Of a stretch of DNA of 64,000 nucleotides, positions 54,798 to 64,000 are shown one piece after another (position 1 is the stretch's first letter; each line of letters begins with the position of its first letter). Location: positions 22,134,001 to 22,198,000 of the forward strand of contig NC_083603.1 of the NCBI RefSeq assembly GCF_029168945.1, written 5' to 3'. A model generated the notes under the pieces. It saw only the letters and a list, made by a program, of their open reading frames with translations. It did no database searches and was not told the origin of the DNA. This stretch comes from Cannabis sativa. Taxonomy: Eukaryota; Streptophyta; Magnoliopsida; Rosales; Cannabaceae. The position numbers and the translations under genes are program-made.

Positions 54798-54849
54798 AAA
54801 ACCGGCTACCCGGTTTTTGAGGCATTGCAAACCGGCTAGCCGGTTTGCA
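54798..54849. repeat. Palindrome block in the minus-element LTR
   Basis: An inverted repeat aaaaccgg/ccggtttt (54798-54817) is followed by a perfect 24-bp palindrome at 54826-54849 centred on ccggctagccgg. The corresponding block of the other LTR has different palindromes built on the same aaccgg arms. Confidence 0.85.
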
Positions 54850-55833
54850 TCAGTATTCCCAAAACACTTCATCCTTTGCTCAATTTTCCACCAAATGTTA
54901 CCAAACTTTCCAGAGTACCTACCCAATGTAATCACAACATAATCCAACCAGTATTTCACAGAAAAAAACACCAAATCAATTTATGCCATTAAAGCTCAAA
55001 GCTTTGAATTCAATGTTCAAAGTTGCACAAAACTTAAACCAATCATCAAAACCAGCAGCTAGGACTTAAAATCAACTCAACAAGACCCTAAAATTCGAAC
55101 CCTAGGCATATGAAAACCTAACAGCCCATATTACTCAAAAATACCATTTCCACCTAACTTAAAAGCTTGAAAATAAATAACCAATGGTCTAGGGCTTACC
55201 TTAGATTGATTTCCCCCCGTGAATCCTTGCTGAAAACTCAGCAAATTGGAAAAGAAAATTGGTTCTTGCCCCTTGATTGTCCCAGCCGAAAGAAAGAGAG
55301 AAAGAGAGAGTTCATGAAATGTCTAATTTCCTTATTTTCTTCAAATGAAATAAATGAGCTTGACTAAACTTAATTCTTTGCTGAAATACATTGCTAGGTG
55401 TCACATACTAAGGCATCCACCTAACCCTCACCAAGGAAATGACTAAAATGCCCTTTACACTTGAAACTAGGGTATTTCTAAAGCTAGGGGTAAAATGGTC
55501 AAAATCCATAACCCCGCTCAATCCCGATAATTTATTTCCTCTAAAATATTTTCCACTAAGAAATAAGGTTCTAAACTTACCCATGTGATCAATCTAGCCA
55601 TCCATCGCATTTTCCGTTGTCGCCGAGCAAAAATTACAAAATTTGCATATTTCACATATAAGCTAAATAATACCCCTAGAGTTTAATAAAATCTCCGAAA
55701 TTGAGAAATTATAACTCTAATATTTATTTCTAAATATTGGGATCCACAATTAAATTAATTCACAAATAATAATAAAATAATAAATTAGTGCTAATTGCCC
55801 TTACTAATCAAAATTACTAGAGCGGTCATTACA

Positions 55834-55847
55834 ATTATCCCCCCGTT
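55834..55847 (-). other. Polypurine tract of the minus-strand Tekay element
   Basis: The minus strand reads AACGGGGGGATAAT directly before the LTR start TGTAATG. This is where plus-strand DNA synthesis is primed. Confidence 0.8.
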
Positions 55848-55870
55848 AATAGGATTTCGTCCTCGAAATC

Positions 55871-58800
55871 TCAACTGAATAGCTCTGGATGTTGAGTCCT
55901 CATATCTGACTCCAATTCCCAGGTGGCTTCTTCCACCTTACTGTTCCTCCAGAGCACTTTAACTAGTGCAATAGTCTTGTTCCGAAGAACTTTTTCCTTT
56001 CTATCCAAAATCTGAATAGGTTGCTCCTCATAGGATAAGTCTGGTTGCAATTCAAGGGCTTCATAACTCAAGATATGAGTCAGGTCTGACACGTATTTCC
56101 TTAACATAGAGATGTGAAATACGTCATGAATAGCCGATAACGCTGGTAGTAAGGCTAGCCGATACGCTACCTGCCCGACCTTCTCAAGTATCTGAAATGG
56201 CCCAATGAACCTAGGGCTTAACTTACCCTTCTTCCCAAAGCGCCTAATACCCTTCATTGGTGAAACCCGCAGGAAAACATGTTCCCCTGCCTGAAATGTA
56301 ACATCTTTGCGCTTCAGATCAGCATAACTTTTCTTCCTACTTTGAGCAGCAAGCATCCGAGCCTTAATCTTATCAATAGCTTCGTTGGTCCTCTGCACTA
56401 ATTCTGGATCCAAGTACTTCCTTTCTCCCGTCTCATCCCAATGAATAGGAGAGCGACATTTTCTACCATATAACATCTCATAGGGAGCCATCCCTATTGT
56501 ACTTTGGTAGCTATTGTTGTAGGAGAATTCAATTAAAGGCAAGTACTTACTCCATGAACCCTCAAAGTCCATGACACAGGCTCGCAGTAAGTCTTCTAGT
56601 ATCTGGATTGTTCTTTCTGACTGACCATCAGTCTGAGGGTGAAAGGTTGTGCTGAACTTTAACTTGGTACCCATAGCCTTCTGAAGACTCACCCAAAATT
56701 TTGATGTAAACTTTGGATCCCTATCTGACACAATAGATTTAGGGGCTCCATGGAGACGAACTATCTCCTTCACATACAACTCAGCATACTGATCCACTGA
56801 ATATGTAACTTTCACTGGTAGAAAGTGAGCTGATTTTGTGAATCTGTCCACTATGACCCATACTGAATTATACATTCCTGAAGTTCTAGGCAATCCATTT
56901 ACAAAATCCATTGTAATGTCCTCCCACTTCCATTCTGGAAGAACTAAAGGTTGCAGTAATCCTGCCGGCCTCTGATGTTCAGCTTTGATCTGCTGGCAGG
57001 TTAAACACTTAGAAACATAGTCCACCACATCTCTTTTCATCCCATACCACCAGAAATAGGGTTTTAAATCCTGATACATTTTGGTGGTTCCCGGATGCAA
57101 TGAATAAGGTGTGGTATGAGCTTCATCAAGTATCTCTCTTTTAAGCTCATCAACCCTAGGAACAGAAACTCGAGCTTTGAATAACAACATTCCACTGTTC
57201 GAGACTGAAAAGTCTTTAGGCCGACCAGCCATTACTTTGTCTCGAACCTTAACTAGCTCGGGATCTTCTAGTTGTGCCTTTCTGATTCTCTCCAACAGAT
57301 CAAACTGGAGTGTCAAATTATGCAATTTCCCAACCACGAACTCAATCCCTGCACTAACCATTTCAGAAGCTAGTTGAGGGGCTATCATAACTGTGGTACA
57401 AACCTGCCCGAGACCTTTTCTGCTTAAAGCATCGGCCATAACATTGGCTTTCCATGGGTGATACAAAATTTCACAGTCGTAGTCCTTAACCAATTCCAAC
57501 CACCTTCTCTGCATCATATTCAAATCTTTCTGGGTGAAAAAGTATTTGAGACTCTTATGATCAGTATAAATCTCGCACTTTTCACCGTAAAGATAATGTC
57601 GCCATATCTTTAAAGCAAAAACCACAGGAGCGAGCTCTAAATCATGAGTTGGATAGCGCTGCTCATAATCTTTCAGTTGACGAGAGGCATGGGCTATGAC
57701 TCTATTAGCTTGCATCAGAACACATCCCAGACCCTGTCTGGATGCATCAGAATACACCACGAATTTCTCTTGATCTGATGGCAAAGCTAACACCGGAGCT
57801 GTTATCAGACGTTGCTTCAACTCCTGAAAGCTTGTTTCACACTTATCTGACCACAAAATTTTTTGATTTTTCTTGGTCAATTCGGTTAGGGGCATAGAAA
57901 TTTTAGAAAATCCTTCAACGAAACGCCGATAATACCCTGCTAAACCGAGAAAACTTCGAACTTCTGTTACAGACTTGGGCCTCGGCCAATTCTTCACTGA
58001 TTCTACCTTACTTGGATCAACCATAATTCCATTCTTCCCAACAATATGACCCAGAAAGGACACCTCAGACAACCAGAATTCACACTTTTTAAACTTTGCA
58101 TACAACTTGTGATCCCTAAGTCGTTGCAATACCATTCGAAGATGATGCTCGTGCTCCTCTTCTGACTGAGAGTATAAAAGAATGTCATCGTTAAACACTA
58201 TAACGCAGTTATCGAGGAAATCCTTGAATACCCTATTCATAAGATCCATAAAGGCCGCAGGAGCATTAGTCAATCCGAATGACATTACTAGAAACTCATA
58301 GTGCCCATATCTAGTTCTAAAAGCAGTCTTTGGTATGTCCTCCTCTCGAATTCTAAGTTGATGATAACTAGACCGTAAATCAATTTTTGAAACACTGTCT
58401 TTCCTTGAAGCTGATCGAACAGATCATCGATTCTGGGCAACGGGTACTTGTGTTTAATCGTCAGCTTGTTTAATTCCCGATAATCAATACACATTCTGAG
58501 GGAACCATCTTTCTTTTTCACAAAGAGAACCGGAGCTCCCCAGGGTGATACACTGGGTCGAATAAACCCAATGTCAAGCATTCCCTGAAGCTGCAACTTA
58601 AGCTCCTTGAGTTCTACTGGAGCCTTCCTGTATGGAGTTTTAGAAACAGGTTTGACTCCAGGTGCCAGATCAATTACAAAATCAATCTCTCGCTGTGGCG
58701 GAAATCCTTGCAACTCCTCGGGAAACACGTCGAGAAAATCTTTTACCACCCTGACTGCCTCAGGCCCAAATAATTCAGGTCCGCTGGAGTCAAATACCAC

Positions 58801-58962
58801 TGCTAGAAATCCTACACAACCACTGCATAGTAAATCCCTAGCCCTTAATACAGAAATAACCGAGATCCGAGACCCCTGAACTGATCCAACATAAACAAAT
58901 GGATCTTCACCTTCCGGCTAAAAAGTCACCATTTTTCGCTTACAATCTATACTGGCCGAATA
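55871..58962 (-). pseudogene. Tekay pol: reverse transcriptase, RNase H, integrase, chromodomain (broken)
   Basis: In reading order: protease linker with a TAG stop (58918-58920) where the other copy has Gln; RT start ([33 protein letters not shown]); a one-base deletion near 58390 (GKTVF|QK); then 804 open codons. These hold [20 protein letters not shown], the catalytic site as FNDD instead of FIDD (58184-58195), RNase H ([25 protein letters not shown]), the integrase HHCC (H-x-H; CLTCQQIK), the DDE core ([32 protein letters not shown]), the GPF motif and a C-terminal chromodomain ([20 protein letters not shown]). Inactive as read. Confidence 0.92.
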
Positions 58963-59954
58963 TGTAATGACCGCTCTAGTAATGTGGATTAGAAAAGGCA
59001 ATTAGCACTAATTTTTATTATTTTATTATTATTTGTGAATAAATTTTAAATGTGGACCCCGATATTTAGAAATAAATATTAGAGTTATAATTTCTCAATT
59101 CCGGAGATTTTATTAAACTCTAGGGGTATTATTTAGTTTATATGTGAAATATGTTAATTTTGTAATTTTTGCTCGGCGACAACGGAAAATGCGATGGATG
59201 GCTAGATTAATCACATGGGTAAGTTTAGAACCCTATTTCATAGTGGGAAATAATTTAGAGAAAATAAATTATTGGGATTGAGCGGGGTTATGGAAATTGA
59301 CCATTTTACCCCTAGCTTTAGAAATACCTAAGTTATATCTTTAAGGGCATTTTAGTCATTTGCTAATAAATAGAGATAGGTGGCTGCCTTAGGTTTTGAC
59401 ACCTAATCAAGCTAATTTCAGCAAAGGATTTACTTTGTCCTTTTGTCTCATTTGAAGAAAAATCAAGGAAAAAGGAAAAATAGAAAATTGCTTTGTTCTT
59501 GACCCTCTCTCTCTCTTTCTTGCTTTCGGCTGGGACAAACCAAGGGAGTTTGGTGTTGATTGTTGGATTTCAACAAGGATTTCATAGGAGATAATCAATC
59601 TAAGGTAAGCTCCATTGAACCCTTCTTAGTTTTCAAGTTTTTAAGTTAGGTTGAAATGGTGTTTTGATGTAATAGGAGCTGTTAAGGTTTGAATTGCTTA
59701 GGGTTCGAATTCTGGGGTTAGGTTGAGTTGATTTGAGTCCCTAGCTACTGTTTTTGATGCTTGATTTTAGTTCTAAGCAAGCTTGAGTTTTGAAACTCAA
59801 GCTTTGAGCTTTAATGGCATAATTGGATTTATTGGTTTGTTCTGTGAAATACTGCTTGGATTCTATTGTGTATGCATTGTATAGGTATACTGGAGAGTTT
59901 GGTAGGGTTTGGGCTTGATTTGAATTAAGGGGGATGATTTTTGGTTCCCAGCAG

Positions 59955-60006
59955 CAGAACCGGAATTCCGGTTCTGGGAGGCCAGTACCAACCGGTCGAC
60001 CGGTTG
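59955..60006. repeat. Palindrome block in the plus-element LTR
   Basis: A perfect 22-bp palindrome at 59955-59976 (centre ccggaattccgg) and a perfect 18-bp palindrome at 59989-60006 (centre accggtcgaccggt). Both carry aaccgg arms like the palindromes of the other LTR, but the centres differ. Confidence 0.85.
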
Positions 60007-60587
60007 ATGACCCAGAACTGGATTGCCGGTTGGGAACCGATCTGCCTGTTGGGGGAATTTCCAGAACCCTAGTTTTGGCCAATTTTGAGATATTTAGGGT
60101 ATTGCCATGAGGTTTATCGATAGGGAAACTTTTAGTTTCAAGTTTAAGTCCCGGAAAGTGATTTAACGAGTCACTCATCTGTGTTGCAATTATTGTGATT
60201 AGGGCATCCATCTAGCACGTGAATTCCGTTCGTGCCTGGCCAAAGACACTTGAATTCGGAAAAAAGGTAAGAACTGTGTATAATGTATGATGTGATTATC
60301 TGAATGTGTGTATATGTGTTTATATATGCATGCTTGAATTATGTTAAGCACTACCAACACTTGTATGAACAAGTTATAGAGTGTATTGGTATAGTGATTA
60401 TTGTGATTGTGAGTACGATACAGTGATACCAACACAAGCATGGGAAATGCTAAGGTGTGTGGTACATCACTCAGTGTTACTCAGTGATCGGGATAAACCC
60501 TACCAACACTCGTACAGTGAGGTACGATGTGTATGTGGTATAGTGGTTGTACCCTGGTATTGAACGTTCATACTCATCTGTTAAGCT

Positions 60588-60619
60588 CTGTAAATAGGTG
60601 TATGGGCGCCTATTTACAG
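60588..60619. other. Conserved hairpin in the Tekay LTR (plus element)
   Basis: Arms ctgtaaatagg (60588-60598) and cctatttacag (60609-60619) around a 10-base loop. It is identical in arms to 54191-54222 and degenerate in the old LTR fragment near 14018. Confidence 0.8.
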
Positions 60620-61048
60620 GTTGGAAATTATATGGTATGTTATATGCATTTCTTACTGAGTCTGTTGACTCACAGTTTATGCTTCCATGTGTAGGTAAAG
60701 GAAAGGCGAAGGCTGAACAAGAATGAACCTGAGCTCGGGTGAGATTGTACATGTCAAGCGGCGCGACCTGGAGTGTTCGGTCTCAAGACATCTGGGAGTT
60801 ATATTTTGAAAGTCGCTGTGCGACCTGGAAGTTATGTATTTTGAAATGTAAAGTTTAAATAGTAAATTTTTAAAAGTTTGAAATCGGGATCCCGGGATTT
60901 GTAAATATTATATTATATTACAAAGTTTAATATTTAAAGCAAAAGTTTTAATTTGACACGTTTTTCGAGAAATTTCTTTGATTAGCAAAGATTGCACAAT
61001 AATTGAAAAAGCACTGTAGCGTGCCTTAGCATTAGGGCGTTACAATTT

Positions 61049-61060
61049 TGGTATCAAAGC
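61049..61060 (+). other. Primer-binding site, initiator Met tRNA
   Basis: tggtatcaaagc lies four bases after the LTR. It differs by one base from TGGTATCAGAGC, the site complementary to the plant initiator methionine tRNA 3' end used by chromoviruses. Confidence 0.9.
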
Positions 61061-61321
61061 CGCCAGGTTTGTCTACCGAAGCTTGCTATGACATGTACAA
61101 TCTTCATCAGAGAAAGCTCGGTTCACGGTTCAGTAAGCCCGTACTTGTTTAGTATTTTAAAGGAATGTGAAAGCATGTTAGGAAGCATATTAGATTTAAA
61201 TTAAATATATTTTCTTAAAAAGAAAAGAAAGTGTGTTGCCTTTAAGTTATTAAGAGCGGTGTTAATTTTGATCGCTGTCTAACCTGCCTGGCTTATGGAT
61301 TCGCAGGCTAAGTCCTATTAA

Positions 61322-62482
61322 ATGGACGCCCCGCGAAATACAAGAAGTCAGGGTGGCATGGTTGAGACCGGAGGCGGTCAGGGGAATCCTCAAAATCCTC
61401 GTGGTCGCGGCCGTGGTCATGGCAGAGCTCAGGGTGGTCGCCCTGTAAATCCACCTCAAGCTCCTCTTGATTGGGAGCAAAGATTTGCTGAGATGCAAGA
61501 TAGAATCCGCCAGCAAGATGAAGAGATCAAAAGGTTGAGGCAGGAGGGTCCTCCTGCCGTGCCTCCTCAAGTGGTTCAGGCTGTTGCAGTTCCTGCGGTG
61601 CCAGCAGAACAACCTGTTGTTGGCAACCGTATGGAACCGTTGTACGATAGATTTCGAAAACAGGCACCTCCAGTGTTTCTGGGAGGCCCTGATGTGATGA
61701 AGGCTGAGCAGTGGCTTTCAGTGATTGAACGCATCCTTAATTTTATGGGAGTGGTTGGAAATGACCGGGTGACCTGCGCCACTTTCCAGTTTCAGGAAGA
61801 TGCTCTCGTGTGGTGGGAGTTGATAACCCTCACTCGGGACGTCACGCTGATGACCTGGGAAGAATTTAAGGAGTTATTTAACTCCAAGTATTACAACGAA
61901 GCGGTCCACAGTGCAAAGCGGAAAGAGTTCACTGATCTAGTTCAGACTGAGGGAATGTCAGTCACTGAATACACGACGAAGTTTGATCGGTTGGCTAAGT
62001 TGGCAGCAGGAATTGTGCCCACTGACTTCAGTAAGAAAGAAAAATATTTAGCGGGTTTGAGTGCAAAGATCCGGCATGATCTGGTTATTACCACTACTGA
62101 AGCAACCACGTATGCAGAGATGGTTGAGAAGGCTTTGAGAGCCGAGGGTGCAGTGAAATTTCTTCAGGAGCCCCGGGTGACTCCGAGTGTCGGTGGAACC
62201 CCCACTGTTCCTACTCCTGTTTATGGTAGGGATGGTGGTGACTCCACCACTGAGCAGAAAAGAAAAGTTGTTCCAGCTTCTGGTGGCTCGGGGCAAAGCA
62301 AGCGGCCCGTGGGAACCAAGGCGGAGGAGGACGCCGGGGTTACTCTTATCCCGAGTGTCCAAGGTGCAAGAAACATCATCTCGGGAGAATGTAACCGAAG
62401 ACATGCTTCCCGTGTGGCATGGTGGGGCATTTCAAGAAAGATTGCCCCTGTGCAAAGAAAGAGGAGCCGAAAGCCGAGGTGA
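61322..62482 (+). pseudogene. gag of the plus-strand Tekay element
   Basis: ATG at 61322 (MDAPRNTRSQGG). A Gly/Arg-rich N-terminus leads into a coiled-coil-like RFAEMQDRIRQQDEEIKRLR. The capsid-like Retrotrans_gag part spans about residues 105-285 (FRKQAPPVFLGGPDVMKAEQ, DALVWWELITLT, MTWEEFKELFNSKYY). The zinc-knuckle region is damaged: CPRCKKHHLG sits in another frame (about 62350-62380), GECN returns to the first, and CFPCGMVGHFKKDC (about 62405-62446) is again displaced. Up to 62300 the protein looks intact, so decay is confined to the gag-pol junction. Confidence 0.85.
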
Positions 62483-62519
62483 AACCGGTTCGCTCGTGTG
62501 TTTGCCATTACCCAAGCCG

Positions 62520-62945
62520 ATGCCGCAGCCCTCCTTCATAGACAGTCAGCTTCCCGTCAACAACTTGTTATTTACAGTATTATTTGACTCGGGAGCTACA
62601 CGTTCATATGTGGCTACAAGAGTGATTGATCTTTTGGGTAGGCCTTATGATATTTTGGAAAGAGGGTTTGGAACCCTAATGCCTAGCGGGGAATTGGTTA
62701 TCTCTAATAGGCGCATAAGGTCTATGCCGATTAGGATCGAAGATAGGGAATTCAGTATTGACCTCATAGAATTGAAATTAACTGAGTTTGATATTATACT
62801 GGGAATGGATTTTCTATCCAAGTATTCGGCCAGTATAGATTGTAGGCGTAAAATGGTGACTTTTCAGCCAGAAGGTGAAGATCCATTTGTTTATGTTGGA
62901 TCGCCTGTGGTCTCGGATCCCGGTTATTTCTGTGCTGAGGGCTAG
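62520..62945 (+). pseudogene. Protease segment of the plus-strand Tekay element
   Basis: The frame reads PSFIDSQLPVNNLLFTVLFD, SGATRSYVATRVIDLL (DSG catalytic triad), then FDIILGMDFLSKYSASIDCR and [11 protein letters not shown] two-base shortfall relative to the other Tekay copy, just after VGS (about 62904), throws it into a TAG at 62943-62945. Confidence 0.8.
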
Positions 62946-64000
62946 GGATTTACGATGCAATGGTTGTGTAGGATTTCTAGCGGTAGTTTTTGACTCCAGC
63001 AGACCTGAAACATTTGGGCCTGAGGTAGTCCGGGTGGTGAAAGATTTTCTTGATGTGTTTCCCGAGGAGTTGCCGGGATTGCCGCCACAGCGAGAGATCG
63101 ACTTTGTAATTGATTTGGCACCTGGAGTCGAACCTGTTTCTAAAGCTCCATATAGGATGGCTCCAGCAGAACTCAAGGAGCTTAAGTTACAACTTCAGGG
63201 GATGCTTGACATTGGGTTTATTCGACCCAGTGTGTCGCCCTGGGGAGCTCCGGTTCTTTTTGTGAAAAAGAAAGATGGTTCCCTCAGAATGTGTATTGAT
63301 TATCGGGAACTAAACAAGCTAACGATTAAAAACAAGTACCCGTTGCCCAGGATCGATGATTTGTTCGATCAGCTTCAGGGAAAGACAGTGTTTTCGAAGA
63401 TTGATTTACGGTCGGGTTATCATCAACTCAGAATTCGGGAGGAGGACATACCGAAGACTGCTTTTAGAACCAGATATGGGCACTATGAGTTTCTGGTAAT
63501 GTCGTTTGGATTGACTAATGCTCCTGCGGCCTTCATGGATCTCATGAATAGGGTATTCAAGGATTTCCTCGATAACTGTGTTATAGTGTTTATCGATGAC
63601 ATTCTTGTATACTCTCAGTCAGAAGAGGAGCACGAGCATCATCTTCGAATGGTGTTACAACGACTTAGGGATCACAAGCTGTATGCCAAGTTCAAAAAGT
63701 GTGAATTCTGGTTGTCCGAGGTGTCCTTTCTGGGTCATATTGTTGGGAAGAATGGAATTATGGTCGATCCAAACAAGGTAGAATCAGTGAAGAATTGGCC
63801 GAGGCCCAAGTCTGTGACGGAAGTTCAAAGTTTTCTCGGGTTAGCAGGGTATTATCGACGTTTCGTCGAAGGATTTTCTAAACTTTCTATGCCCCTAACC
63901 GAATTGACCAAGAAAAATCAGAGATTTATGTGGTCAGATAAGTGTGAGTCAACCTTTCAGGAGTTGAAGCAACGTTTGATAACAGCTCCGGTGTTAGCTT
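62936..64000 (+). CDS. Tekay reverse transcriptase / RNase H start (open to window edge)
   Basis: The frame reads [20 protein letters not shown] and is open for all 355 codons to the edge. RT motifs: [95 protein letters not shown], the catalytic FIDD (63589-63600), [28 protein letters not shown], and [20 protein letters not shown] at the RNase H approach. All key RT residues are present, unlike the minus-strand copy. The start is arbitrary: in the family this is part of one gag-pol polyprotein, here cut off by the frameshift near 62904. It could be an active RT domain in a damaged element. Confidence 0.9.

Larger units (their letters stand above)
53781..55833 (-). repeat. 3' LTR of the minus-strand Tekay element
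   Basis: 2,053 bases. On the minus strand it runs TGTAATGACCGCTCTAGTAA to AGCATTAGGGCGTTACA. It is clearly alignable with 58963-61044 but diverged, as expected for LTRs of two different elements. It holds a 24-bp perfect palindrome and an 11-bp-arm hairpin listed separately. Confidence 0.92.
53781..58962 (-). mobile_element. Tekay-like chromovirus, 3' part, inserted in the Tat-like element
   Basis: Minus-strand element with its 3' LTR at 53781-55833 and pol at 55871-58962. Its gag and 5' LTR are missing here because a plus-strand Tekay element begins at 58963, inside the protease-linker codons (YSA|SIDCKRKMVTF). If the second element is intact, the missing 5' part lies beyond its far end. 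The five bases left of the LTR are atgga; the matching target duplication is outside the window. The integrase with C-terminal chromodomain places it in the Tekay/Del clade. Confidence 0.9.
58963..61044 (+). repeat. 5' LTR of the plus-strand Tekay element
   Basis: 2,082 bases from TGTAATGACCGCTCTAGTAA to AGCATTAGGGCGTTACA, followed after four bases by the primer site. Confidence 0.93.
58963..64000 (+). mobile_element. Tekay-like chromovirus, 5' part, inserted in the minus-strand Tekay element
   Basis: The order is 5' LTR (58963-61044), primer site (61049-61060), gag (61322 on), protease and RT, running off the right edge. It is the same family as the element it interrupts, but in opposite orientation, so the two LTRs (53781-55833 and 58963-61044) form a large inverted repeat. 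Bases gaata (58958-58962) before the LTR are the expected target duplication; its partner is outside the window. Confidence 0.92.

Noticed and set aside
54702..55367. ORFs of 66-90 codons inside the Tekay LTR
   Set aside because: They lie in LTR sequence, differ between the two LTRs and lack motifs.
1..64000. tRNA, rRNA or organelle insertions
   Set aside because: No cloverleaf-forming T-arm context or conserved rRNA or plastid gene sequence was noticed. A covariance-model scan was not possible here.

Overview
This is nuclear DNA from a flowering plant, probably a eudicot. It is very AT-rich and is dominated by plant-type transposable elements: L1-type LINEs with the SWNARGLGS endonuclease start, Tekay-like chromoviruses, a Tat-like Ty3/gypsy element, Helitrons, a MULE, hAT and Tourist-like elements. 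The gene relics have plant exon-intron structure (CDPK, HMT, ORP, plasma-membrane H+-ATPase). The species cannot be fixed from the sequence. I saw no rRNA, tRNA, CRISPR or bacterial-type gene.

Layout. A direct segmental duplication frames the left half: copy A (1-7183, running off the left edge) and copy B (21098-37188). Each copy carries the same unrecognised 154-residue ORF (1320-1784; 23787-24251), a shared MITE and an orphan exon of a plasma-membrane H+-ATPase. Copy B also received a 1.36 kb MULE with ~300 bp terminal inverted repeats and a 6.36 kb Helitron. Copy A gives the empty site for both, so their ends are fixed to the base or nearly so. Between the copies lie a non-autonomous hAT element (7225-15398) that was split by a full-length LINE (LINE1, 7708-13836), and a complete non-coding LTR retrotransposon (15731-19767) with target duplications and near-identical LTRs.

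Right of copy B come a second Helitron (37192-38785) starting 3-4 bases from the duplication breakpoint, an hAT MITE (39331-40035), a second LINE (LINE2, 42059-48034), a Tourist-like MITE (48211-48702), and a nest of three gypsy elements. The nest is a Tat-like element (49125-53780) cut by a minus-strand Tekay element (53781-58962), which is itself cut by a plus-strand Tekay element (58963 to the right edge).

The most interesting object is the copy-B Helitron. On the minus strand it contains a 5' end, an internal Helitron 3' terminator whose hairpin was broken by a small hAT element, then exon fragments of an HMT, an ORP and a CDPK gene, all in the element's orientation, and finally a second, intact 3' terminator. 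The order suggests read-through past a damaged terminator with capture of downstream sequence.

Coding capacity is mostly decayed. Both LINE ORF2s have one frameshift and one stop, and the gypsy pol genes have frameshifts and stops. The intact reading frames are the two LINE ORF1s, the duplicated 154-aa ORF, and the plus-strand Tekay reverse transcriptase frame, which is open to the window edge.
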